Positions 43,633 through 52,432 of a DNA stretch of 64,000 bases are shown here, one piece after another (within the stretch, counting starts at the first letter, position 1; each line of letters starts with the position of its first letter). The stretch covers positions 24,120-88,119 of the forward strand of contig JAUIKF010000035.1 of assembly GCA_030430575.1 (NCBI GenBank), written 5' to 3'. The stretch is from Bacteroidia bacterium (GTDB taxonomy: Bacteria > Bacteroidota > Bacteroidia > J057). The translations under genes were made by a program, and so were the position numbers. The notes beneath the pieces were generated by a model. The model had not been told where the DNA came from and did no database searches. It was given only the letters and a program-made list of their open reading frames with translations.

Positions 43633-45069
43633 CCTATTCAATTCGTCCCGAACGACCCGATTGATCGCCTTAGGATCGGCTTTGCCTTTAAATTGACGCA
43701 TCAATTGCCCTACAAAAAAACCAGCTAACTGTTTCTTGCCTTTTCGAAAGCGAGCTACTTCATCTGGATGCTTTTTCATTAAGGCATGCATGGCAGCTTC
43801 AAGTTCGTCTGATTGGTCTGCCAATATTAGGTTATTTGACCGGGCGAGTGTAGCTGGCAGTTCGTTGGGGTATTTAATCATTAGCGGAAAAAGCTGGGCT
43901 TTAGCAGCACTGAAACTCACCTTTCCTTCTTTGACCAAGGCAGCGGCAGCCGCTATTTGTTTCGGTGGTAACCCAACTGTCTCTATCTCTAATTTTTCGG
44001 CATTTAAGTACGCATTTACAGGCCCCAACAGCCATGTACTGGCTGCATCCGCATCACATCCTGCTGCCATAACGGCTTCAAAATAGTGTGAAAATGCTTT
44101 TTGCTCGGTGAGGGCAGCTGCCTTATGAGGAGATAGTCCAAGAGCTGATACATAGCGTTTGAAGCGCGATTTTGGTAATTCTGGCAAGCTGGCTTGAATA
44201 GCTGAAATGGTAGCGTCAGGGAGGGCCAAAGGCTGCAAGTCAGGCTCTGGGAAATAGCGATAATCATCCGCCGTTTCTTTATCCCGCATAGATGCGGTGA
44301 TACCTCGATTGATATCATAAGTTCGGGTCTCCTGTTTAATGGTCTGACCTGCCGTCAGCAAGGAGATCTGCCGTTCTATCTCATATCGGATAGCCTTTCG
44401 GGTAAAATTAATGGAATTAAGGTTTTTAACCTCGACTCTTGTTCCCAATGTTTCAGTACCAGCAAGCCTCACAGAAATATTGGCGTCACAGCGCATATTG
44501 CCCTTTTCCATATCGGCATCGCTGATTTCAAGGTACCGAACCAGCTTGCGTATTTCAGTTAGAAAAATGCCAACTTCTTCTATCGTACGGAAATCGGGAC
44601 GTGTCACGATTTCCAATAACCCTGTCCCTGCTCTGTTAAGGTCTATTTGAGTAGATGACGGGTCCTGGTCGTGAATGGATTTCCCTGCATCTTCTTCTAA
44701 GTGAATTCGTTCAATGCCTATTCTTTTATGCTTCCCTTCAGCCAATTCAAGATCCAAATACCCGTTTTCACAAATCGGATGTTCCGCCTGTGAAAGTTGA
44801 TAGCCTTTAGGAGAGTCTGGATAGAAATAGTTTTTTCGGGCAAAATAGGTATGGCGAGCAATCTCACAATTAGTGGCGAGGCCTAATCGAATAGCATACT
44901 CAATGCAAACCTGATTGATCGACGGCAAAGCGCCTGGATGCGCGAGCGTAATAGGTGAAACCCATTGATTGGCCTCCGCCCCAAATTGGAAGCCTTCAGT
45001 TGCAAATACTTTACTTTTGGTGTGCAATTGTACATGCACCTCAAGGCCCATCACGGGTTGATAAATCAT
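43627..45069 (-). CDS. gatB: Asp/Glu-tRNA amidotransferase subunit B
   Basis: GatB is the tRNA-binding and kinase subunit of the enzyme that converts Glu-tRNA(Gln) and Asp-tRNA(Asn) to the amide forms. The 480-residue protein begins YQPVMGLEVHVQLHTKSKVF, has the ERIHLEEDAGKS motif and the NLNSINFTRKAIRYE block, and ends with a YqeY-like domain (to GQLMRQFKGKADPKAINRVV). GatA and GatC are not nearby, which is common in Bacteroidota. The final RF and stop come from the heptamer array. Confidence 0.97.
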   Translation of the reverse strand: MIYQPVMGLEVHVQLHTKSKVFATEGFQFGAEANQWVSPITLAHPGALPSINQVCIEYAIRLGLATNCEIARHTYFARKNYFYPDSPKGYQLSQAEHPICENGYLDLELAEGKHKRIGIERIHLEEDAGKSIHDQDPSSTQIDLNRAGTGLLEIVTRPDFRTIEEVGIFLTEIRKLVRYLEISDADMEKGNMRCDANISVRLAGTETLGTRVEVKNLNSINFTRKAIRYEIERQISLLTAGQTIKQETRTYDINRGITASMRDKETADDYRYFPEPDLQPLALPDATISAIQASLPELPKSRFKRYVSALGLSPHKAAALTEQKAFSHYFEAVMAAGCDADAASTWLLGPVNAYLNAEKLEIETVGLPPKQIAAAAALVKEGKVSFSAAKAQLFPLMIKYPNELPATLARSNNLILADQSDELEAAMHALMKKHPDEVARFRKGKKQLAGFFVGQLMRQFKGKADPKAINRVVRDELNRF

Positions 45070-45084
45070 GTAGCATTATAGCAT

Positions 45085-45193
45085 TTAGGAATGAATAAAA
45101 ATTAAAATGAAAGTTGAAATTAAAATATGAACTGATTCTAAGTAAATTATGGATGAATAACTGAAAAGTTATTTTTCTTCATTCCTTAATCAG
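45085..45193 (+). repeat. Dispersed ~110-bp element, copy 2
   Basis: It matches copy 1 (37809) in three perfect blocks of 31, 16 and 25 bp, with a diverged centre of about 14 bp. Ends are inverted: TTTAGGAATGAATAAAAATTA on the left and TTAAGGAATGAAGAAAAATA on the reverse of the right end. The internal hairpin and T-run are kept. It lies between gatB and the ferredoxin gene, all on the minus-strand side. Confidence 0.88.
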
Positions 45194-45244
45194 AAAATAA
45201 TAGCGTAATTCATTCTATCATTCCCTCATCCTGTCATTCACTCA

Positions 45245-45595
45245 TTAGTCCAAATGCATCCATTCCTTTTTCACCAGCAATTCTTCTTCAGATTCTACCA
45301 CATCTGGATTAGGAATACAACAATCTACTGGGCAAACAGCGGCACATTGAGGCTCGTCATGGAACCCCGTGCATTCTGTGCATTTATCTGTCACGATATA
45401 ATAGACTTCCTCAGACACAGGAGGATTACTAGCGTCAGCATCTACGGTAGTTCCGTCTAATCCTATAATTAACCCTTTGATCCCAGTACCATCTGAATAC
45501 CGCCATGTTTCAGCAGGCTCATAGATAGCATTATTGGGACATTCAGGTTCACATGCACCACAATTGATGCATTCGTCAGTAATCATGATCGCCAT
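45245..45595 (-). CDS. 2[4Fe-4S] ferredoxin
   Basis: Starting at 45595 ([19 protein letters not shown]) the protein has 116 residues. It has two cluster motifs, [11 protein letters not shown] and [18 protein letters not shown], the second with the long spacing typical of YfhL-type ferredoxins. A longer frame to 45649 adds unlikely residues. It probably donates electrons to the divergent acyl-CoA reductase or another reductase. The pairing with the acyl-CoA reductase gene is conserved in Bacteroidota. Confidence 0.93.
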   Translation of the reverse strand: MAIMITDECINCGACEPECPNNAIYEPAETWRYSDGTGIKGLIIGLDGTTVDADASNPPVSEEVYYIVTDKCTECTGFHDEPQCAAVCPVDCCIPNPDVVESEEELLVKKEWMHLD

Positions 45596-45623
45596 AAAAA
45601 ATATCTTTTTAGTAAATTCGTCG

Positions 45624-45654
45624 CAAATTATAAACTTGGCTGTGTACAACCAAA
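45624..45654 (-). promoter_or_regulatory. Ferredoxin promoter (TTTG-N18-TATAATTTG)
   Basis: On the minus strand TTTG (45654-45651) is followed after 18 bp by TATAATTTG (45632-45624), one base off the TAnnTTTG consensus. Transcription would begin about 25 bp before the ferredoxin start codon. Confidence 0.45.
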
Positions 45655-45847
45655 TTTGCTGATGAGTTGTTCAATGGGGATAAAAATAAATGACTGAATT
45701 TGTTTAACATGTTAATATTTTTGCCTATCTTGAAATTACCTCACCAAAATATGGTACATAAAGCCATATTATAAAAATTACGTCTAATTTAACATCGGAA
45801 TAACTATTTCTTCCCATTTTGTGTTGGGAATAATGCGCTTGTAATTC

Positions 45848-46837
45848 ATGTCTAACCCATTGCGAAACAGCTTAATCGCAGGTCTTCCTATGTTAGGGGA
45901 AGCCCTACAATCCATTCCAGATGAAGTCGTGACCGCTGCGACATCAGACAATCCCTGGTTCAATGAAGCGACGATCAAATATAGCATTGATCAAATTTCC
46001 ACTTGGCTTCAACAAGATTCTTTACACTCATTTCTAAACCTTTATCCTGAATCTGCTCCTATCTCTAAGCGAGTAGGAATTATCATGGCAGGTAATATTC
46101 CATTGGTGGGATTTCATGACCTCTTGATGGTGTGGCTTGCAGGACATCAGGCAATTGTAAAACCTTCTCACCAGGATACGATCCTGATGAAGTGGCTTAT
46201 CGGAGAAGCTGTGAGGGTGATGCCTATGGTGGCGAAATATGTAGAAATAACGTCCATGCCAGCAGATATTGACTTTTTGATCGCTACTGGCAGTGATAAT
46301 AGTGCGCGGTATATTCATCATCGATATGCGGATGTGCCTCACTTATTGAGGAAACATCGTTACTCTATTGGGATTATCGATCAACAGACGACACCAGAAG
46401 ATTGTGAAAAACTCGCCTACGATTTGTTACTTTACCATGGATTGGGATGTCGAAATGTCACCAATTTATTGGTAGAGGAGGGCGTAGATGTGGTTACGTT
46501 ATTAGCAAATTGCACATTATCAGATGAATATTTCAGCGAACAGTATTTTGCTAAAATTAATCGAGAATATGCTCGTTTATCTATGCTAAATAGGACACCT
46601 ATAAACTATGGGCAATTTTTGGGAACTTGGCGGCATGAAATTGCACCAAGTCCATTGGGCGTGATTCACCTGATCCCATTTAGGTCCTCTGATCAAAAAA
46701 AAGCGCTTATCCACTCATACAAAAATCAACTCCAATGCACCGTAGGAGGCGATATCCCGTATGGTTTTGCGCAAAAACCTAGGCTAAATGATTTTGCTGA
46801 CGGTGTTGATAGCATGAAAATGTTGATAAAATGTTAG
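45848..46837 (+). CDS. Acyl-CoA reductase (LuxC-like)
   Basis: The 329-residue protein belongs to the aldehyde-dehydrogenase-fold acyl-CoA reductases. The NADPH and substrate regions show VGIIMAGNIPLVGFHDLLMV and KPSHQD. The catalytic Cys is in GLGCRNVTNLL (about residue 198). It would reduce a long-chain acyl-CoA to the aldehyde. The 4Fe-4S ferredoxin gene is divergent, with 252 bp between the start codons. The pair may make aldehydes for lipid or wax products; that is an inference. Confidence 0.85.
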   Translation: MSNPLRNSLIAGLPMLGEALQSIPDEVVTAATSDNPWFNEATIKYSIDQISTWLQQDSLHSFLNLYPESAPISKRVGIIMAGNIPLVGFHDLLMVWLAGHQAIVKPSHQDTILMKWLIGEAVRVMPMVAKYVEITSMPADIDFLIATGSDNSARYIHHRYADVPHLLRKHRYSIGIIDQQTTPEDCEKLAYDLLLYHGLGCRNVTNLLVEEGVDVVTLLANCTLSDEYFSEQYFAKINREYARLSMLNRTPINYGQFLGTWRHEIAPSPLGVIHLIPFRSSDQKKALIHSYKNQLQCTVGGDIPYGFAQKPRLNDFADGVDSMKMLIKC

Positions 46838-47004
46838 CTGGCATTGTTAACTTTGGAAGGGCTAATGTGATAGGTCTGCATGATTTTTGCTTATTATATA
46901 ATTGCCCTCCCGATGTGTCCAAATCTAGACTGGATTTACCGATATTTATTCCCCTTTTCCCGATTTATTTCCTTTTCCTGACCAAATGCAACCCTAGTTA
47001 GAAG

Positions 47005-48672
47005 ATGAAAAAGAAACCTAACACCCTCAAGAAATTAGTACTAGCAGTCGTAATGATGCTTCCATTGTCCCTGATGGTAGCTCAGAGTGGATGGTTGCCA
47101 CATTTATACTTTGGCATACCTGGGAGCGACCGCCAAATCGTATTTTTTGATGAATTTGAGGACAATCAAAATGAATGGAACCTCAACTCGTCTTATCTCA
47201 AGATGGAAATTGTAGGCGGCGACTTTTACTGCGAATCCAAAAATAACAGGACATACGTCAAGCGCCGTTTTATCCCCATTAACCAATCTGGCGATTATGA
47301 GATTGAAGTCAGTATGCGCTATGTCAAAGGGAAGGGGAGTCGCCCTATTGGGTTGACCTTCGGCCGAGATGTAGGCGGCAATGAGTATAATTTTTATTTT
47401 AGTTCTGATGGGAAATACCGAATTCTCAAATATGAGGATGGGAAATATGACAATTATACTCCCTGGACAGCCCATAAACTGCTGAGTACCTATTCCTACA
47501 ATACCCTGACTGTCAGGAAGGTAGGGCAGAAATGGCACTTTTTCCTCAACCGTGACAAGGTGTTTGAGACGGATGCAGAACCCCTCTTTGGGTATGATAT
47601 GGGCTTCACAGTTGGGGGAGATATGGCTGTAGAAGTAGATTATATCAAAATTTCAGAATTGAAGAATGGGGATAATATGGGCCCCAAGATCTCCATTACT
47701 TCTCCTTCTCTGGATATTCAAAATAAAGTAACCTTGCATTCTGATCGGCAAGTGATCCGTGGACGTGTCACAGATCCATCAGGGATATCCTTGCTTACGA
47801 TCAATGAGCATACTGTCATTCCAAGCCCTACAGGCGAATTCTCTGCCAGCGTGCGGCTACCATTTGGAACTACCCGTATTCAAGTGGATGCGACAGATAA
47901 CCTAATGAACAAGTCCACTGAGGTCTTTTTCATGGACTATATGCCAGTCATAGAAGAACCTGACTTTGTTCAAAAGGGAGGAAAAAACTACCTCATCACC
48001 ATTGGAATCAATAATTACAGCTTTTGGAGCCGCTTGCACAATGCGACAAAAGATTGCCGAGACTTGGCACAGGTGCTTAAAGAGGATTATCACTTTGACG
48101 ATGCTTACACCATCAGTCTGACGGATAAGCAGGCTACACGTGAGAACATTCTAGAAGCTTTTGAAAGCCTCCAGGATAAAATTACGCCTAATGATAATTT
48201 GCTAATCTATTATGCCGGCCACGGCTATTATGACAATAATTCTGATCGCGGATATTGGGTCCCGGTGAATGCGCGTCAAAGCAAAATCGCTGATTACATC
48301 CGAAATTCAACGATACACGACTATTTGAGTAGTATCAATTCACACAATACCCTGCTCATTGTAGATGCGTGTTATGCCGGATCACTTTTTGGCCGGACCA
48401 GGGGCGCGCTCAATGAGGAGAGTCCTTCACGCTGGGCTTTTACTTCTGGGGATATCGAAAAGGTATGGGATGGCCAACCTGGTGAAAATAGCCCCTTTGC
48501 TAAGTATTTGATTTCTTGTCTCCGCCAAAATACCAAAAGGAAACTGCATGCCAGTGAATTGATCTCCAATGTCAAAGCTTCTGTCATGCGCAATACCAAT
48601 CAAACCCCTAAAGGGGATCCCTTGCAAAATGTGGGGGACCAAGGAGGCGTGTTTATTTTTTATAAGAAATAA
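47005..48672 (+). CDS. Secreted caspase-family (C14) protein
   Basis: The 555-residue protein has a signal peptide (1-26), an N-terminal beta-sandwich of the concanavalin/LamG type (about 45-220), a bacterial Ig-like domain (225-310) and a C-terminal caspase-fold domain (325-555). The catalytic dyad is present: His406 in IYYAGHGYYD and Cys456 in LIVDACYAGS. The substrate pocket after Cys is SLFGRTRG. Caspase-like enzymes of bacteria (orthocaspases) usually cut after Arg or Lys. Export to the periplasm or surface is unusual for the family. It has no partner gene nearby. Confidence 0.92.
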   Translation: MKKKPNTLKKLVLAVVMMLPLSLMVAQSGWLPHLYFGIPGSDRQIVFFDEFEDNQNEWNLNSSYLKMEIVGGDFYCESKNNRTYVKRRFIPINQSGDYEIEVSMRYVKGKGSRPIGLTFGRDVGGNEYNFYFSSDGKYRILKYEDGKYDNYTPWTAHKLLSTYSYNTLTVRKVGQKWHFFLNRDKVFETDAEPLFGYDMGFTVGGDMAVEVDYIKISELKNGDNMGPKISITSPSLDIQNKVTLHSDRQVIRGRVTDPSGISLLTINEHTVIPSPTGEFSASVRLPFGTTRIQVDATDNLMNKSTEVFFMDYMPVIEEPDFVQKGGKNYLITIGINNYSFWSRLHNATKDCRDLAQVLKEDYHFDDAYTISLTDKQATRENILEAFESLQDKITPNDNLLIYYAGHGYYDNNSDRGYWVPVNARQSKIADYIRNSTIHDYLSSINSHNTLLIVDACYAGSLFGRTRGALNEESPSRWAFTSGDIEKVWDGQPGENSPFAKYLISCLRQNTKRKLHASELISNVKASVMRNTNQTPKGDPLQNVGDQGGVFIFYKK

Positions 48673-48677
48673 TTAAC

Positions 48678-48746
48678 AAGAAACAAGAAAGTATAAAGGA
48701 AAGAGTGGCTTTTATGACCTTTTAACTTTGTACTTCCTTGTTTCTT
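48678..48746. repeat. Imperfect inverted repeat at convergent gene ends
   Basis: AAGAAACAAGAAAGTATAAAG (48678-48698) pairs with 48726-48746 over 21 bp with two mismatches, around a 27-bp loop. It lies between the caspase and ArsA-type genes and is likely the terminator for both. Confidence 0.7.
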
Positions 48747-48774
48747 ATTTTTACTTTTCTCTATTCTCTTCTCC

Positions 48775-49935
48775 TCATGATTTCCTCAAAATAACCCGCA
48801 GCCAGGGATGCTCAAAGCTATAGCTTTCGAGCTGAAGCATATTGGAAAACCGGGGAAGAAAGACGTTTCTACGACGATTATTAAGGTCTATGACCAATTC
48901 GTCTCCATACTTGTGGAGTTCAAAGTCATCTTCCTCTATAAAAGGTAATCGGATGCTCAATTGGTACCCATTTTTCAACTCTTTGACTTCAAAAGGAGTC
49001 GCTTGGTGAAGAACCTTCTCGGGGTCCATGGTTCCATAAATGGCTTCGCTGATCTGTTGTAAGCGATCTAGGCCAAATACTTCCTCCCCTAAATGACCAA
49101 CTTTGAAGATGGGAACTGGCGCAAAACTCTCTTCTATTTCTTCAAGGTAATAGGCCTGAGACTGGATGTATTTTCCCAACACACTGTCTTTCAATTCTTT
49201 GGGCAAAATTCGGTTGACAATCACAGCATCTACATGATATCCATATAGTTGGAGGTAGGTATAAGAGCGTTTGGCCTCCTGGACGACCATTCTTTCTGGA
49301 TTTGCGACGATGCGGATGGAGCAGATTTCTGGCCGGGTAAATATCTGCTGGATGCGGTCCATCTTTTCAAATAAATGCTCCAATTCCTCATACCCCTTGT
49401 CGATAGGGATATCCGCTACCTTGCGCATGACAGCACCCATGGTCTTCACCGCGAAGCGCTGACCAGGGAAGGCTCTTGTGAGCCAAGATTGCATGACCTG
49501 GGGTAAGCTCAACAGCGTAAGCGTTTCGCCCGTAGGAGCGCTATCTATGATCAGGAGGTCATAATTCCCTTCAGAATAGAATTTCTCAATCCATAAGAAG
49601 GCAGAGGCCTCTTCCATGCCGGGTAGCACTGCCAACTCTTCTGCAATGACATTTTTGACACCTTTGAAACGAAAGAGGGTGAGCATCAATTGACGCATAT
49701 TGCCCCAATATTTTTTCATGGAGTAATACACATCAAATTCTTGCGCATACAAGTTCGGGACAACTTCTACTGGTTCTGGACCCAGTTCCACATCCAATGC
49801 ATCCGCCAAACTATGAGCTGGATCGGTAGACATCACAAGGGTTTTGTGACCTTCTTTGGCTGCTTTGAGGGCTGTAGCAGCTGCCATAGTCGTTTTTCCT
49901 ACCCCTCCTTTTCCGGTAAATAATATTATCCGCAT
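48775..49935 (-). CDS. ArsA/GET3-type ATPase with C-terminal HSP20-like domain
   Basis: The 386-residue protein has the deviant P-loop GKGGVGKTTMAAATA, switch VMSTDPAHSLADAL and DSAPTGETLTLLSLP, and conserved A-loop NRILPKEL. Residues 295-386 form an alpha-crystallin-like domain (IRLPFIEEDDFELHKYG and the WLRVILRKS end), a known ArsA_HSP20 fusion. No arsenic-resistance genes are near, so it is more likely a chaperone-type or membrane-targeting ATPase than a pump subunit. It has TACCTTTG on its promoter side (minus strand, 49983-49976). Confidence 0.9.
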   Translation of the reverse strand: MRIILFTGKGGVGKTTMAAATALKAAKEGHKTLVMSTDPAHSLADALDVELGPEPVEVVPNLYAQEFDVYYSMKKYWGNMRQLMLTLFRFKGVKNVIAEELAVLPGMEEASAFLWIEKFYSEGNYDLLIIDSAPTGETLTLLSLPQVMQSWLTRAFPGQRFAVKTMGAVMRKVADIPIDKGYEELEHLFEKMDRIQQIFTRPEICSIRIVANPERMVVQEAKRSYTYLQLYGYHVDAVIVNRILPKELKDSVLGKYIQSQAYYLEEIEESFAPVPIFKVGHLGEEVFGLDRLQQISEAIYGTMDPEKVLHQATPFEVKELKNGYQLSIRLPFIEEDDFELHKYGDELVIDLNNRRRNVFLPRFSNMLQLESYSFEHPWLRVILRKS

Positions 49936-50294
49936 GAATCATTTTTCCATTAGTACTTCTCAGACATTCAGACGACAAAGGTACATAAAAAGAAATAGGG
50001 CAGATTCTCTAAGGAGAACCTGCCACTAGCCACGCGATGCAACAAAAAGGGGATGAATCTTTAAGTCTTTATATTTTTTTCTAAAAACTTTTCTGTTGTT
50101 TTACATGGGCAAATATAGGGCAGAGGTATAACCAATGTCAAGAAAATAATAACATTTTTTAATAATTACTTTAAAATAATCAACACATTATCAGTTTTCA
50201 TTAAATTAACTAACGAATTGATAGTAAAAACTGGATGTAGATTTTTCATTAATACTTATCTATCACCAAAGCTGTAAATAATCACTCAAGAATT
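49936..50294. other. AT-rich divergent intergenic region
   Basis: About 359 bp between the ArsA-type and 2-hydroxyacid dehydrogenase genes. The minus-strand -7 box TACCTTTG lies at 49983-49976. From 50080 on the DNA is very AT-rich and without an ORF of note. No RNA gene or repeat is seen. Confidence 0.5.
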
Positions 50295-51257
50295 ATGGAT
50301 GTATTTTTTTATGAGGCATTTGAAGAAGAGGCAGAAAGTCTAAAATCTTTCCTTCCGGATTCCTGCCGAGCGGGTTTTACATGGAAGACAATTCAGGAGT
50401 ATGGTGCTGAGGAGCCACCAGCGCCTATTATCAGCGTGCGTACGCAATCCGCCATTCCTTCAGCCTGGGCGCCTGATCTAGACGCGATTCTATCGAGGAG
50501 CACTGGATATGATCATTTAAGAGCCTATAGGGAAAAGACTACGAATAAGGTCGCATTCGGCTATTTGCCATTGTATTGCCACAGAACAGTAGCTGAGCAA
50601 GGAATGCTCATGTGGATGGCCCTTGCGCGAAAACTCAACGCCCAACAAGCCCATTTCCACAAGTTCCATCGTGACAACCTAACAGGCCATGAAATTAAAG
50701 GAAAAACCCTGTTGGTGGTGGGGGTAGGAAATATTGGGTATGAATTGGTGCAAATAGGAAAAGGGCTGGGGATGCGCGTATTATGTGTGGATTTGGCCGA
50801 AAACCACCCTGAAGAAACCTATGTGTCTATCGAAACGGGGTTAGCCGAGGCAGACATCGTGGCTTGTTCGATGGACCTGACTGACTCAAACCGAGGCTAC
50901 TTTCATTATGATCTGTTGAAAAAAGGGAAAAAGGGGCAACTATTTGTAAATGTCTCCCGAGGCGAGCTTTCGCCGAGTGTAGACCTGTTAAGGCTACTTG
51001 AGGAAGGGCAATTAGGGGGAGTAGGACTTGATGCCTATAATGAAGAGAAAGCCCTCGCACATTCGTTGCGTGAAGGGGTGCCTAGCGACAATCCAGAGGT
51101 TCAAGCAACGATTGCTTTATCCCAGCACCCTCAGGGTATTTGCACGCCTCATAATGCCTTTAACACAGAAGAATCCGTAAAAAGAAAGTCTGAACAAAGC
51201 ATACAGCAGGTTGTCCATTTTTTGGAAAATGGGACGTTTATCTGGCATGCGCCATGA
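50295..51257 (+). CDS. D-2-hydroxyacid dehydrogenase family protein
   Basis: The 320-residue protein has the NAD loop LLVVGVGNIGYELVQIGKGLG and the catalytic set: Arg in VNVSRGEL, Glu in the following block and His in TPHNAFNTEE. It matches D-lactate dehydrogenase- and phosphonate-type members more than glycerate dehydrogenase. It may reduce a 2-keto acid such as pyruvate, but the substrate is not certain. An inverted repeat follows the gene. Confidence 0.88.
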   Translation: MDVFFYEAFEEEAESLKSFLPDSCRAGFTWKTIQEYGAEEPPAPIISVRTQSAIPSAWAPDLDAILSRSTGYDHLRAYREKTTNKVAFGYLPLYCHRTVAEQGMLMWMALARKLNAQQAHFHKFHRDNLTGHEIKGKTLLVVGVGNIGYELVQIGKGLGMRVLCVDLAENHPEETYVSIETGLAEADIVACSMDLTDSNRGYFHYDLLKKGKKGQLFVNVSRGELSPSVDLLRLLEEGQLGGVGLDAYNEEKALAHSLREGVPSDNPEVQATIALSQHPQGICTPHNAFNTEESVKRKSEQSIQQVVHFLENGTFIWHAP

Positions 51258-51295
51258 GGTTATACTTTAGTCTGCGTAAAAAGCCGTTTTGATTA

Positions 51296-51373
51296 AACCA
51301 TATAAGGCATATAAGAACATAGAAGAAAACCGTCTTTTTTGACCTTATATGCCCTTAAATGTCTTATATGGTT
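51296..51373. repeat. Inverted repeat with ATATAAG words
   Basis: AACCATATAAGGCATATAAG (51296-51315) pairs with 51354-51373 over 20 bp with two mismatches, around a 38-bp loop. It lies between two plus-strand genes. This word family (ATATAAG, ACATAGAAG) is common in Bacteroidota intergenic DNA as far as I recall. Confidence 0.75.
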
Positions 51374-51441
51374 CAAAATATGGATAGAAGTGTAAACAGA
51401 TAATCTATCAGGACTGAAGTATGACATGAGGTACTGTGCTT

Positions 51442-52404
51442 ATGGCCATTATAGGAACAGATATAACAAAGGCAATTGAATTGCTAATGAGTGGAAAGCT
51501 AGTCGCTATTCCGACCGAGACAGTATATGGGCTGGCTGGGAATGCCTTAAATGAGGAAGCGATATTGGATATTTTTGGCGCAAAAAACCGCCCTCAATTC
51601 AATCCCCTGATTGCTCATGTAGACTCTTTGGGTAAGGCATCTCAATTTGTCACGGAAATTCCACCTATTGCCGTTCGATTGGCAAAAGCTTTTTGGCCAG
51701 GGCCTTTAACGATTTTGCTTCCGCGAAATAGGCGTATCCCTGACTTATTGACCGCAGGGAGTCCTTTGGTAGCGATTCGTATTCCGAATCACCCGCTTAC
51801 CTTGAAATTGCTCCAGCAATTGCCTTTTCCCCTGGCTGCGCCCAGTGCCAATCCATCTGGCTATATCAGCCCTACTTCCGCTGCCCATGTACAGGCGCAA
51901 TTGGGAGATAAAATCCCTTATATCCTTGATGGGGGGCGCTGTAAAGTCGGGATTGAAAGCACGATCATTGGGGTAAATGAGGATAATGAGGTCCTTATCT
52001 ATCGGCTGGGCGGGACAAGTCTGGAGGCGATTAGATCGCTGGTAGGAGATGTGCAATTCGCTCAAGCGACTCATGAGAAACCAGATAGTCCTGGGATGCT
52101 GAAAAGCCATTATGCACCCCAAACGCCTTTTCGTATCGGAATAGTAGAAGAAATGTTACCTACCTATGATAGAGAAAAGGTCGGTATCCTCCATTTTTCT
52201 CAATCTTTTTCGGCTGTTCCTTCCAAGCAGCAACGGCAATTATCTCCATCAGGAGATTTAAGAGAAGCTGCCCAATCTTTATTTTCAGCCATGCGGGAAT
52301 TGGATGGCCTGGGGCTTTCTATCATCTTGGCTGAATATGTGCCAGCAGAAGGATTGGGCTTAGCGATCAATGACCGTCTGACGCGTGCCGCCTATCAAGA
52401 ATAA
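51442..52404 (+). CDS. L-threonylcarbamoyladenylate synthase (Sua5 type)
   Basis: The 320-residue protein has the YrdC domain (VAIPTETVYGLAGNAL, KNRPQFNPLIAH, FPLAAPSANPSGYISPTSA) and a C-terminal Sua5 domain (about 215-320). It makes the threonylcarbamoyl-AMP used for t6A37 in tRNAs. The longer Sua5 form is chosen here over TsaC because of the C-terminal domain. The start is set at the ATG at 51442; the GTG at 51436 would add two residues. The crotonase gene follows 28 bp later. Confidence 0.95.
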   Translation: MAIIGTDITKAIELLMSGKLVAIPTETVYGLAGNALNEEAILDIFGAKNRPQFNPLIAHVDSLGKASQFVTEIPPIAVRLAKAFWPGPLTILLPRNRRIPDLLTAGSPLVAIRIPNHPLTLKLLQQLPFPLAAPSANPSGYISPTSAAHVQAQLGDKIPYILDGGRCKVGIESTIIGVNEDNEVLIYRLGGTSLEAIRSLVGDVQFAQATHEKPDSPGMLKSHYAPQTPFRIGIVEEMLPTYDREKVGILHFSQSFSAVPSKQQRQLSPSGDLREAAQSLFSAMRELDGLGLSIILAEYVPAEGLGLAINDRLTRAAYQE

Positions 52405-52432
52405 TAATTGTTCACCTCAAAATTAGCCTTAT

